Part shown: piece by piece, positions 16,154 through 23,937 of the stretch | How the letters are laid out: the number at the start of each line of letters is the position of its first letter | Numbering within the stretch: position 1 is the first letter of the stretch | NCBI GenBank assembly: GCA_937139475.1 | Contig: CAKZQF010000185.1 | Location: 1-38,604 of the forward strand | Reading direction: 5' to 3' | From: an uncultured Gammaproteobacteria bacterium | GTDB lineage: Bacteria > Pseudomonadota > Gammaproteobacteria > Enterobacterales > Psychrobiaceae | DNA: 38,604 nucleotides | Program-made: the position numbers and the translations under genes | The notes under the pieces: model-generated | Database searches by the model: none | Told to the model about the DNA's origin: nothing | What the model saw: the letters and a program-made list of their open reading frames with translations, nothing else

Positions 16154-16213
16154 CAGGTTAGTATAGAAAGTTAATCTTGCCGTTTGGCTTTCATCAATTT
16201 ACCTGGTTATTAA

Positions 16214-17392
16214 ATGTTAAATAATAATTTTTCTCGTCGTGTCAAACTGGCTACCACGGCGACTTTTTTGCTTATCTCAACTAGCACACTAGCCACTACA
16301 ATCACTCCAAACCAACCAACAGTTGCCGCAAAAAGCTTTATTTTAATTGATCACACCACCGGTAAGGTATTAGCCAGCGATAACGAACATCAACAGCTTC
16401 ACCCTGCTAGCCTAACCAAGTTAATGACGAGTTTTATCATAGGCCGTGAACTGAAAAACGGTAATATTAAGCAAGACGATCTTGTAACAATCAGTGAGAA
16501 TGCTTGGGCTAAAAAATTCCCAGACTCTTCGAAAATGTTTATCGAGGTAGGCAAAGAAATAAAGGTTTCAGACCTTAACCGCGGCATCGTCATTCAATCA
16601 GGTAACGATGCCTGTGTTGCAATGGCAGAGCACATTGCCGGAACCGAAGATGGCTTTGCTGATATCATGAACAACGTCGCAGCAGAGCTAGGGATGAGCA
16701 ATAGCTTCTTCGTCAATAGCCACGGTTTAGATAGCACAACGCATCAAACAACCGCCTACGATATGTCTGTTTTAGCTCGCGCCATTATTGAAGAAACACC
16801 AGAAGAGTATGCGCTTTATAAAGAGAAATCTTTTACCTACAACAATATCAAGCAATATAATCGCAATACTTTATTGTGGGATAAAAGCATGAATGTTGAT
16901 GGCATGAAAACAGGCCACACATCAAAAGCTGGCTACAGCCTAGTATCATCTGCAACAAAAGATAACATGCGCTTGATTTCTGTCGTTATGGGTGCAAAAA
17001 GTGCGCGCTCACGCGCCAGTGAAAGTAAAAAGATCCTAAATTTCGGTTTCAGATTCTTTGAAACGGTAACGCCATATCAAGCAGGCCATGAATTTGCGTC
17101 ACAGAAAGTATGGTTTGGTAAAACGGATGAGGTGAAGCTTGGTATTACGACAGCGACACCGCTAACAATTCGTCGTGGGCAAAGTAAAAACTTAAAAGCG
17201 AGTTTTGAATTAACAAAACAACTGGAAGCCCCGATTACCAAAGGCGAAGAGGTTGGTACTGTATTTTTGCAGTTGAACGGTGAAGATATTGCTCAGTACC
17301 CATTGGTAACGCTCAATGAAATCGAACAAGGTGGCTGGTTTAAACGTACCAGTGACTATGCAAAGAAAATGGTTAGCGACCTAATTAACTAA
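16214..17392 (+). CDS. dacA: D-alanyl-D-alanine carboxypeptidase (PBP5 family)
   Basis: Removes the terminal D-Ala from pentapeptides in periplasmic peptidoglycan. 392 residues: cleavable signal peptide (about 1-27, ending STLA), and the active-site SxxK Ser66-Leu-Thr-Lys69 (HPASLTKLMT). The SxN motif is in VIQSGNDACVA and the KTG motif in GMKTGHTSKAG. The C-terminal beta domain is followed by an amphipathic helix (WFKRTSDYAKKMVSDL) that anchors the enzyme to the inner membrane. It lies 60 bases after rlpA and is followed by a terminator-like hairpin. Order rlpA-dacA-ybeD is the same as in E. coli. Confidence 0.96.
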   Translation: MLNNNFSRRVKLATTATFLLISTSTLATTITPNQPTVAAKSFILIDHTTGKVLASDNEHQQLHPASLTKLMTSFIIGRELKNGNIKQDDLVTISENAWAKKFPDSSKMFIEVGKEIKVSDLNRGIVIQSGNDACVAMAEHIAGTEDGFADIMNNVAAELGMSNSFFVNSHGLDSTTHQTTAYDMSVLARAIIEETPEEYALYKEKSFTYNNIKQYNRNTLLWDKSMNVDGMKTGHTSKAGYSLVSSATKDNMRLISVVMGAKSARSRASESKKILNFGFRFFETVTPYQAGHEFASQKVWFGKTDEVKLGITTATPLTIRRGQSKNLKASFELTKQLEAPITKGEEVGTVFLQLNGEDIAQYPLVTLNEIEQGGWFKRTSDYAKKMVSDLIN

Positions 17393-17402
17393 CCTCTATT
17401 TT

Positions 17403-17427
17403 GGCAGTTGCCCAACGGGCAATTGCC
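17403..17427 (+). terminator. Terminator-like hairpin after dacA
   Basis: An 11-base-pair stem (17403-17413 with 17417-17427) with a three-base loop and one G-T wobble, 10 bases after the dacA stop. The following sequence is only moderately T-rich (TTCCCCATCTTTT), so termination may be partial. Confidence 0.65.
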
Positions 17428-17598
17428 TTCCCCATCTTTTAAATCAACAGCATAGCGCTTCCCTTTGCAAGCTTATACAGAAAATATCTGACTAATCTCA
17501 TACAGTACTGACAATCCCCTAGCTCAACGGCAACGAATAAGATAGAATGGCGCAAATTTTTATCTCGGTGCGCTAGCTTCATTATCAAGAATAAAAGA

Positions 17599-17627
17599 TT
17601 AACTGATTTTTTACTGACTGATATAAT
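17599..17627 (+). promoter_or_regulatory. Promoter of ybeD-lipB-lipA
   Basis: TTAACT (17599-17604), a 17-base spacer and a perfect TATAAT (17622-17627), 34 bases before the ybeD ATG and downstream of the dacA hairpin. Confidence 0.65.
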
Positions 17628-17661
17628 TGAGCATGATGACCGCTTTGTGTTGGAGACTATT

Positions 17662-17931
17662 ATGGACACAAAATTTGACGAATTATTAGAATTCCCTTGT
17701 GACTTTGGCTTTCGTATCATGGGCCTTGCCCAGGACGATTTACATGAGCATGTTGAAGTTGTGTTAGATGTGCATGTTGCAAATGCTTACAAACGCTTAC
17801 CAGGAATACGCAAGAGCAGCACAGGGAAATATCACTCAATTTCCTACACAGTAAAAGTGCAAAGCAAAGAACATATTGAGTCGCTCTATAAAGAGCTTTC
17901 TGCTATTGAGATAGTCAAGTACGTTCTTTAG
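17662..17931 (+). CDS. ybeD: YbeD/DUF493 family protein
   Basis: Small cytoplasmic protein (89 residues) of the DUF493 family with an ACT-like ferredoxin fold and no established biochemical function; in E. coli it also sits directly before lipB. It starts [21 protein letters not shown], which matches the E. coli N-terminus MKTKLNELLEFP in register, so the ATG at 17662 is chosen over an upstream ATG at 17647. TGGAGA lies at good spacing. The family ending is seen in [21 protein letters not shown] followed by IVKYVL. lipB follows after 14 bases, suggesting a link to lipoate attachment, which remains inference. Confidence 0.92.
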   Translation: MDTKFDELLEFPCDFGFRIMGLAQDDLHEHVEVVLDVHVANAYKRLPGIRKSSTGKYHSISYTVKVQSKEHIESLYKELSAIEIVKYVL

Positions 17932-17945
17932 TAAAGAGGTTTCAC

Positions 17946-18626
17946 ATGTCTATCGAGCCACTCCAAGCCAACGAAAAGCCTCTCGTCATCCGCCAACTTG
18001 GGCGTCGTGACTATGAAGGTGTTTGGCATGCAATGCAAGACTATACTGATAGCCGCAACAGTGACTCGAACGACGAAATCTGGTTAGTTGAGCACAACCC
18101 TGTATTTACCCAGGGGCAAGCAGGTAAAGAAGAACATTTACTATTCCCAGGTGACATTCCAGTGGTTAAAGTAGATCGTGGTGGACAAGTAACCTACCAT
18201 GGACCAGGTCAACTCGTCGCCTACTTCCTAATTGATATAAAGCGCTTAAAAATTGGCGTTCGGAATCTGGTTACCTTTATCGAGCAAAGCCTTGTCGAAT
18301 TATTAAAACAACATGACATTGCTGCCTACCCCAAATCTGATGCACCTGGGGTTTACGTCGATGAAAAGAAAATTGCATCACTTGGTTTGCGTATCCGAAA
18401 AGGCTGCTCTTTTCATGGACTGGCTTTGAATATTGATATGGATTTATCCCCTTTTCAGCGGATCAACCCCTGCGGCTATGCCGGGCTTGAAATGGTTCAA
18501 ATGAACCAATTTGGCGGTCCATTTAAGCATAACCAAATTGAACAAGCACTAATGCTTATCGTTGCCAAACATCTTGGTTTTGATAAGTTAGAGTCACAAA
18601 CAGGATTTAGCCATGAGCAACATTAA
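17946..18626 (+). CDS. lipB: Octanoyl-[acyl-carrier-protein]:protein octanoyltransferase
   Basis: Transfers octanoate from acyl carrier protein to lipoyl domains of 2-oxoacid dehydrogenases and the glycine cleavage H protein, the first step of lipoate synthesis. 226 residues. Motifs are the [14 protein letters not shown] segment, the catalytic Lys in [12 protein letters not shown], and the catalytic Cys in INPCGYAG. The ATG at 17946 is preceded by AAGAGG. Its end overlaps the start of lipA by 14 bases, coupling the two lipoate enzymes. Confidence 0.97.
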   Translation: MSIEPLQANEKPLVIRQLGRRDYEGVWHAMQDYTDSRNSDSNDEIWLVEHNPVFTQGQAGKEEHLLFPGDIPVVKVDRGGQVTYHGPGQLVAYFLIDIKRLKIGVRNLVTFIEQSLVELLKQHDIAAYPKSDAPGVYVDEKKIASLGLRIRKGCSFHGLALNIDMDLSPFQRINPCGYAGLEMVQMNQFGGPFKHNQIEQALMLIVAKHLGFDKLESQTGFSHEQH

Positions 18627-19584
18627 ACAATCAACTAAAGTAGCTGGAGAGAAACTAAGAGACGCAGACAAGCTCGCTTATATTCCAGTAAAAGTCGTTG
18701 AACAAGATAAAAAAGAAGTATTGCGTAAGCCTGAATGGCTGCGGGTTAAACTGCCACGTAGCAGCGCAAAAATCGATGAAATAAAAAGCGCAATGCGCAA
18801 GCATGATTTGAGCTCAGTCTGTGAGGAGGCCTCCTGCCCTAACCTGTCAGAATGTTTTAATCACGGCACTGCAACCTTCATGATTTTAGGGGCTATTTGT
18901 ACTCGTCGCTGCCCATTTTGTGATGTGGCACATGGCCGCCCACTTCCTGTCAATGCCGAAGAGCCGAAGAAGCTTGCAGCAACAATTCGTGACATGAAGC
19001 TTAAGTACGTTGTTATTACATCGGTGGACCGTGATGACTTACGTGATGGCGGCGCCCAGCACTTTGCGGATTGCGTTCGTGAGATACGTAGTGAAGTGCC
19101 AGATATTCGCATAGAAATACTAGTACCTGACTTTAAAGGTCGAATGGATAAAGCGCTAGATATCTTGAGCACTTGCCCACCAGATGTGCTTAACCATAAT
19201 CTGGAAACGGCACCGCGCTTATATCGTGAAGTTCGTCCAGGAGCGCACTACAAGAATTCTTTAGAGCTACTTCGTCGCTTTAAAGAGATGCACCCTGAAG
19301 TCACAACAAAATCAGGCTTGATGATGGGGTTAGGCGAAACCAACGATGAAATCATTGAAGTGTTAAAAGATTTACGTGAACACAATGTAGAGATGTTAAC
19401 GCTAGGCCAATACCTACAGCCGAGTAAACATCACTTACCAGTGGTCCGTTATGTGCCGCCGAGTGAATTTGACGAGTTGGGCGATGTCGCTAAAGAGCTT
19501 GGATTTACTCATGCAGCCAGTGGGCCAATGGTACGATCGAGTTATCACGCCGATCTGCAAGCCGCAGGTAAAGAAGTTAAGTAA
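18613..19584 (+). CDS. lipA: Lipoyl synthase (radical SAM)
   Basis: Radical S-adenosylmethionine enzyme that inserts two sulphur atoms into protein-bound octanoate. 323 residues. The auxiliary cluster motif CxxxxxC...C is seen in [12 protein letters not shown], and the radical SAM CxxxCxxC in [13 protein letters not shown]. The family ending with conserved serine is [11 protein letters not shown]. It starts inside the end of lipB (ATG 18613, preceded by AGGATTT). In E. coli the ybeF regulator lies between lipB and lipA; here the genes are contiguous. A strong terminator follows. Confidence 0.98.
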   Translation: MSNIKQSTKVAGEKLRDADKLAYIPVKVVEQDKKEVLRKPEWLRVKLPRSSAKIDEIKSAMRKHDLSSVCEEASCPNLSECFNHGTATFMILGAICTRRCPFCDVAHGRPLPVNAEEPKKLAATIRDMKLKYVVITSVDRDDLRDGGAQHFADCVREIRSEVPDIRIEILVPDFKGRMDKALDILSTCPPDVLNHNLETAPRLYREVRPGAHYKNSLELLRRFKEMHPEVTTKSGLMMGLGETNDEIIEVLKDLREHNVEMLTLGQYLQPSKHHLPVVRYVPPSEFDELGDVAKELGFTHAASGPMVRSSYHADLQAAGKEVK

Positions 19585-19589
19585 TAATC

Positions 19590-19614
19590 AAGGCAACGTA
19601 AGTTGCCTTTTTTT
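19590..19614 (+). terminator. Rho-independent terminator after lipA
   Basis: Perfect 8-base-pair stem AAGGCAAC/GTTGCCTT (19590-19597, 19602-19609), four-base loop GTAA, then T5. It lies six bases after the lipA stop. Confidence 0.9.
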
Positions 19615-19782
19615 ATGCCCTCAATAGCGTTTAATTATTTAATCTCACCACAGTGAACGAACTGCGCTAGGATGAGTCCAAACACAATTAAGCCAATACC
19701 AATCCGACCAGCATGACTATGCTGTATTTGTTAGGTTTAAGTCGTTAAAATCTCTTTGAAACAATTTATATATCGAGTACAC

Positions 19783-20433
19783 ATGAAATTTTTATCACAG
19801 TTATTTGACAACAATAAGCAATGGGCTATCGATGTCGAGCAGCAAGAACCTGGTTTTTTTAAGTCTTTAAGCGAACAACAAAAGCCTGAATACCTTTGGA
19901 TTGGCTGTGCCGATTCCCGCGTACCAGCGAATGAAATCGTTGGCCTTAAGCCAGGGGAATTATTTGTGCATCGTAACGTGGCAAACACCGTTGTCCATAC
20001 TGATTTAAATTGCCTGTCCGTCATTCAGTATGCGGTTGATGTGCTTAAAGTTAAACATATCATTGTAACAGGTCACTATGGCTGTGGTGGCGTCAATGCC
20101 GCTATGCAAAACGGTCGTTTTGGCTTAATTGATAACTGGCTGCGCCATATTAAAGACGTGCAACACAAGCATCAGGATCACTTAAAAGCGATAGAAAGCG
20201 AAGGAAAGCGCCAAGACCGCTTAACCGAGTTACACGTGATTGAGCAAGTAATGAATGTTGCGCAAACCTCTATCGTACAAGATGCCTGGGCGCGTGGCCA
20301 AGAACTACAGCTCCATAGTTGGATCTACAGTGTTGGCGATGGCATGCTACGTGATTTAAAAGCAAATATGTCAAGCTCAGATCAAGCCCTTGAATCATAC
20401 CAAGAAGCGGTAGCTCGCTTAAAAGATAGCTAA
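19783..20433 (+). CDS. can: Beta-class carbonic anhydrase
   Basis: Zinc enzyme interconverting CO2 and bicarbonate, supplying bicarbonate for carboxylations. 216 residues from the ATG at 19783 (MKFLSQLFDNNKQWA); the frame also opens at a TTG at 19756, but the ATG version matches the length of E. coli Can (220). Zinc ligands are visible: Cys in IGCADSRVPA together with the Asp-Arg dyad, and His and Cys in GHYGCGG. The strongly conserved GELFVHRNVANTVVHTDLNC segment and the bicarbonate-site region typical of the E. coli type are present. It is monocistronic: a terminator lies upstream and a large hairpin downstream, facing the convergent acyl-CoA operon. Confidence 0.95.
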   Translation: MKFLSQLFDNNKQWAIDVEQQEPGFFKSLSEQQKPEYLWIGCADSRVPANEIVGLKPGELFVHRNVANTVVHTDLNCLSVIQYAVDVLKVKHIIVTGHYGCGGVNAAMQNGRFGLIDNWLRHIKDVQHKHQDHLKAIESEGKRQDRLTELHVIEQVMNVAQTSIVQDAWARGQELQLHSWIYSVGDGMLRDLKANMSSSDQALESYQEAVARLKDS

Positions 20434-20448
20434 TCCTGCCTATTTGCA

Positions 20449-20487
20449 AGCCGCTGGCATTTAATTAAGTTAAATTAACCAGCGGCT
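20449..20487. terminator. Hairpin between convergent can and acyl-CoA genes, possible terminator
   Basis: AGCCGCTGG (20449-20457) pairs with CCAGCGGCT (20479-20487). Inside the 21-base gap ATTTAA and TTAAAT can also pair, extending the structure. It is 15 bases after the can stop. T-runs are weak (AATTTAT), so the terminator role is likely but not certain; the surrounding 20434-20696 holds no other clear feature. Confidence 0.5.
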
Positions 20488-20696
20488 AATTTATCATGAA
20501 AATCAGTCGCTATTAGCAATTTGTTGGCAGGATCCAGATATTTAAAAATAGCAACAGTGAAAAGAGAACAAGGCGAGGTTATCGCAATTCGATTAAGATG
20601 GTTGCCGCACAAAGTGGGAGACGACTTTATCGGATTCGTATTGTCCGCGCTCTCAATGAACGCGGCATTCTCGATTGATAATTAATGGAGTCCAGC

Positions 20697-21812
20697 TTAA
20701 GTAAGGGCTCTTAATGGGTGGTTATCTTCATCCCAAATAGGGGTAAATATTCTATCAATCAGGCTAGGCTCAACTTCATCGAGTGATTTAAACTGCCAGT
20801 TAGGATTATTGTCTTTATCAACGAGTAACGCTCTAATCCCTTCTGTTACTTCACCAATTTCACCGCAATGTACTGACATTGCTAGCTCTAATTTAAAACA
20901 ATCTAATAACGATAACTGCTGGCCAACAATTAGCTGGCGCTCCAAAATTTTAGCCGAAAGAGCGCTGCCATGAGCAAGCGTTCGTTTTGCTTTATTAAGC
21001 CATTTATCATCACTATCCATTGCCAGGATTGCTTCAACAACATCCTCAAGTGCAGCAGGAGCAAGTAGCTCCTTTAGGACACTACGGTGCGCCTCGATAT
21101 TACCAACAGGCATCGGCGTGGTAGGCTTAAGCTCACTAATCAGTTGATTGATTAGTTGATGATGGTCACTTGATTGCGACCAGTTAGTTTGAGCCAATTG
21201 CGCTATCAAGGTGTTCTTTTGCTGATGCGCTAAATAAAAATCGGCCAAGTTTACTTCTAAACTATCGGCTGCATTCATTTGCGCTGCCGTAAGGCCCAAA
21301 AACAGACCTAAACGCTGTGGCATACGGCTTAAAAAGTAAGTAGCGCCCACATCTGGATATAAACCAATGGTTATCTCAGGCATCGCTATTTTTGAGTTTT
21401 CAGTCACGATACGATGACTTGCGCCAGCCATCAGGCCAAGCCCTCCTCCCATAACAAAGCCATTACCCCATAAAATAACCGGTTTAGAAAAGGCATGGAT
21501 TTTATAATCTAGCTCATACTCTTTGCTAAAGTACTCTTGGACAAATGGCTGACGCGTACCTGGAGCTTCGGCCATCGCCCGATGCAATTCGACAACATCA
21601 CCTCCGGCACAAAATGCTTTATCTCCAGCAGAATCAAGTACAATGGCAACGACTGAATCATCCTGTTGCCACTGTTCAATTGCCGGTAACAGTGAATCAA
21701 TCATGTCCTGATTTAACGCGTTCAATGAACGTTCACTGTTTAAAGTCGCTTGTATAATGTAATGCCCGTCAGCACTCTTATGGCGCTGGTAAATTACTGC
21801 TTGATTAGTCAT
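20697..21812 (-). CDS. 3-Hydroxyisobutyryl-CoA hydrolase-like enoyl-CoA hydratase/isomerase family protein
   Basis: Crotonase-fold enzyme of the ECH_2 type, which in valine breakdown cleaves 3-hydroxyisobutyryl-CoA to the free acid. 371 residues, the length of that subfamily rather than the ~260 of hydratases. Oxyanion-hole segments are CAGGDV (about 68-73) and GNGFVMGGGLGL; the MPEITIGLYPDVGATYFLSRM stretch (split here as MPEITIGLYPD and VGATYF) carries the Glu and Asp expected for hydrolase activity. Its ATG shares one base with the stop of the upstream hydratase gene (TAATG), giving translational coupling. Last gene of the operon; function in valine catabolism is inferred from family and neighbours. 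Confidence 0.85.
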   Translation of the reverse strand: MTNQAVIYQRHKSADGHYIIQATLNSERSLNALNQDMIDSLLPAIEQWQQDDSVVAIVLDSAGDKAFCAGGDVVELHRAMAEAPGTRQPFVQEYFSKEYELDYKIHAFSKPVILWGNGFVMGGGLGLMAGASHRIVTENSKIAMPEITIGLYPDVGATYFLSRMPQRLGLFLGLTAAQMNAADSLEVNLADFYLAHQQKNTLIAQLAQTNWSQSSDHHQLINQLISELKPTTPMPVGNIEAHRSVLKELLAPAALEDVVEAILAMDSDDKWLNKAKRTLAHGSALSAKILERQLIVGQQLSLLDCFKLELAMSVHCGEIGEVTEGIRALLVDKDNNPNWQFKSLDEVEPSLIDRIFTPIWDEDNHPLRALT

Positions 21813-22588
21813 TAGCCATTTATCCAGTTTGGTTTACGTTTTTCTAGGAAAGCCGTTACACCCTCTTTTTGATCTTGGGTATCAAATAAATCAACAAACA
21901 TTTCCCGCTCTAATGGCAGTGCAGCATTGATCGCGCCATCACGGCCCTTTTGAATTAAAGACTTACATGCCGCTACACTCGATGGTGATTGATTTGCTAC
22001 GCGCTTAGCCAACGCTAAGGCGCTTTCGAGTGCCAGCCCTGTGTCAACAACTTCTTCCACAAGTCCGATACTACAGGCTTTATCAGCCTTTAAGCGTTCG
22101 CCACACAAAATCATACGTTTCGCCCAGCCTTCACCAACTAATAGACTTAGGTTCTGGGTACCACCTGCACAAGGCAATAAACCAACAGCCGCCTCAGGCA
22201 GTGCCATTTGAGCCTGTACCTCAGCAATTCGAATATCACAGGCAAGCGCTACCTCTAAGCCACCGCCCATCGCATAACCATTAATCGCAGCAATTGAAAC
22301 GCCTCGGAAATTAGCGAGGGTCTCAAACGCTTCGCCAAAAACGCGAGACATCGTTGAGGCAACGCCAATATCACCATCGGCAAATAGATTGAGATCTGCG
22401 CCAGCAGAAAAGAACTTTTCCCCTTCGCCAGTGATCACAAGCGCGTAAACGCTTTTATCGTCATTGAGCTGAAGCACCATATCACGCAGTTGCGTCAAAC
22501 TCTCGCGAGTCCATGTATTGGCGGGTGGATTGGCAATGGTAATGATTGCCGTATGTTCCTGTTGGCTTAACTTTAATAATTGGGTCAT
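21812..22588 (-). CDS. Enoyl-CoA hydratase
   Basis: Crotonase-family enzyme hydrating 2-enoyl-CoA in fatty-acid or branched-chain amino-acid breakdown. 258 residues, the usual length. Motifs: FSAGADLNLF (oxyanion hole), AINGYAMGGGLEVALACDIRI with the first catalytic Glu, and ALPEAAVGLLPCAGGTQ with the second; a Cys replaces the usual Gly in PGAGGTQ. It begins 11 bases after the thiolase stop and its stop overlaps the next start. The exact substrate cannot be told from sequence. Confidence 0.9.
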   Translation of the reverse strand: MTQLLKLSQQEHTAIITIANPPANTWTRESLTQLRDMVLQLNDDKSVYALVITGEGEKFFSAGADLNLFADGDIGVASTMSRVFGEAFETLANFRGVSIAAINGYAMGGGLEVALACDIRIAEVQAQMALPEAAVGLLPCAGGTQNLSLLVGEGWAKRMILCGERLKADKACSIGLVEEVVDTGLALESALALAKRVANQSPSSVAACKSLIQKGRDGAINAALPLEREMFVDLFDTQDQKEGVTAFLEKRKPNWING

Positions 22589-22599
22589 GGTTATCTCCG

Positions 22600-23784
22600 T
22601 TAGATCAATTCAATGGCCATTGCAGTTGCTTCACCGCCACCGATACAAAGGCTAGCAACACCTTTTGACAAATTGCGAGCTTGTAATGCGTGAATAAGGG
22701 TAACTAATATACGAGAACCACTTGAACCTAGCGGGTGCCCTAGTGCACAAGCGCCGCCATTAACATTCACTTTTTCATGGTCAAGTCCAAGTGCCTGCAT
22801 ACCAAGCATAGTCACCATGGCAAAAGCTTCATTGATTTCAAAAAGATCAACATCCTGGGTCGACCACTGCGCTTTTTCAAGTACTTTGTTCATTGCGCCG
22901 ACCGGTGCGATAGTAAATTCACTAGGCTGTTGAGCATGGCTTGCATGGGCGACAATTTTTGCCAGAGGTTTAAGTCCACGCGCCTGTGCTTCACTTTGTT
23001 GCATGACTAACAGCGCCGACGCGCCATCTGAAATAGAGCTAGCATTCGCCGCAGTTATCGTACCGTCTTTAGCAAAGGCAGGACGCAAACTCGGGATCTT
23101 ATCTACCCGCGCATTACCTGGTTGCTCATCAATACTAACAGTGACATCACCACGACGATTTTTAATTGTCACTGGCGTTATTTCATTGGCAAAAGCACCA
23201 GCTTCAATAGCACTGTTAGCACGGCTTAGTGAAGCGATGGCAAATTCATCCATTTGCTCTCGGGTAAATTGACTATCATCAGCCGTTTTCTGAGCAAAAA
23301 CACCCATTGCTTTGCCGGTGTAAGCATCTTCCAGGCCGTCTAGGAACATATGATCTTTAACTTCGCCATGCCCCATTCGCATACCATTACGGGCTTTGGG
23401 TAACATATAAGGCGACAAACTCATGTTTTCCATGCCACCAGCAATTACTACCTTAGCGCTACCAGCGAGTATGAAATCATGCGCCATCATTACCGCTTTC
23501 ATGCCTGAACCACAAACTTTATTGATGGTTGTACATGGCGTGCCTTTGTCTAAACCAGCCTCTAAGGCTGCCTGACGCGCTGGTGCTTGCCCCAATCCTG
23601 CAGGTAAAACACATCCTAAAATCACTTCATCAACATCATCTTGATTAAGCTTGGCATTAGTAACAATACCATCGATAACCACACTAGCTAGGGTTGGTGC
23701 AGCAACTTGCGATAAGCTGCCACCAAATCCGCCCATCGGCGTACGTAAGGCTTGAACAATTACAACAGGATCATTTATTGACAT
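22600..23784 (-). CDS. Acetyl-CoA C-acyltransferase / acetyltransferase (thiolase)
   Basis: Thiolase that condenses two acetyl-CoA or cleaves 3-ketoacyl-CoA. 394 residues from the ATG at 23784 (MSINDPVVIVQALRTPMGGFGG), which has a GGAG site six bases upstream; a start four codons earlier would place the ribosome-binding site inside the gene. The nucleophilic Cys91 lies in TINKVCGSGMKAV, the catalytic His in GGACALGHPLGSSG, and the second Cys in SLCIGGG. It heads a three-gene acyl-CoA operon with a palindrome 60-80 bases upstream. The biosynthetic-type sequence is closest in feel to acetyl-CoA acetyltransferase, but its place in a degradative operon suggests branched-chain or fatty-acid catabolism. 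Confidence 0.93.
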   Translation of the reverse strand: MSINDPVVIVQALRTPMGGFGGSLSQVAAPTLASVVIDGIVTNAKLNQDDVDEVILGCVLPAGLGQAPARQAALEAGLDKGTPCTTINKVCGSGMKAVMMAHDFILAGSAKVVIAGGMENMSLSPYMLPKARNGMRMGHGEVKDHMFLDGLEDAYTGKAMGVFAQKTADDSQFTREQMDEFAIASLSRANSAIEAGAFANEITPVTIKNRRGDVTVSIDEQPGNARVDKIPSLRPAFAKDGTITAANASSISDGASALLVMQQSEAQARGLKPLAKIVAHASHAQQPSEFTIAPVGAMNKVLEKAQWSTQDVDLFEINEAFAMVTMLGMQALGLDHEKVNVNGGACALGHPLGSSGSRILVTLIHALQARNLSKGVASLCIGGGEATAMAIELI

Positions 23785-23843
23785 GATTGACTCCAAAAAT
23801 TAAGTAAACTTTAGATTATTTGTCTACATTACCTCAAGATTCC

Positions 23844-23861
23844 CTTTACGCCAACGTAAAG
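23844..23861. promoter_or_regulatory. Perfect palindrome upstream of the acyl-CoA operon, candidate operator
   Basis: CTTTACG-CCAA-CGTAAAG is an exact 7-base inverted repeat with a four-base centre, 60 bases upstream of the thiolase ATG. On the minus strand it overlaps a possible -35 (TTGGCG) that has a TAATGT -10 17 bases later. The TTTACG...CGTAAA form resembles operators of the MerR-family regulator LiuR, which controls branched-chain amino-acid catabolism in related gammaproteobacteria; the identity of the regulator is inference. Confidence 0.6.
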
Positions 23862-23937
23862 TTTAATTAAAACGTGTTTAATAGGGTTGCAGTTAGGTAA
23901 TTTCATTGCTCTTTGTTGTCAGTTCAAGCGGTTGTTA

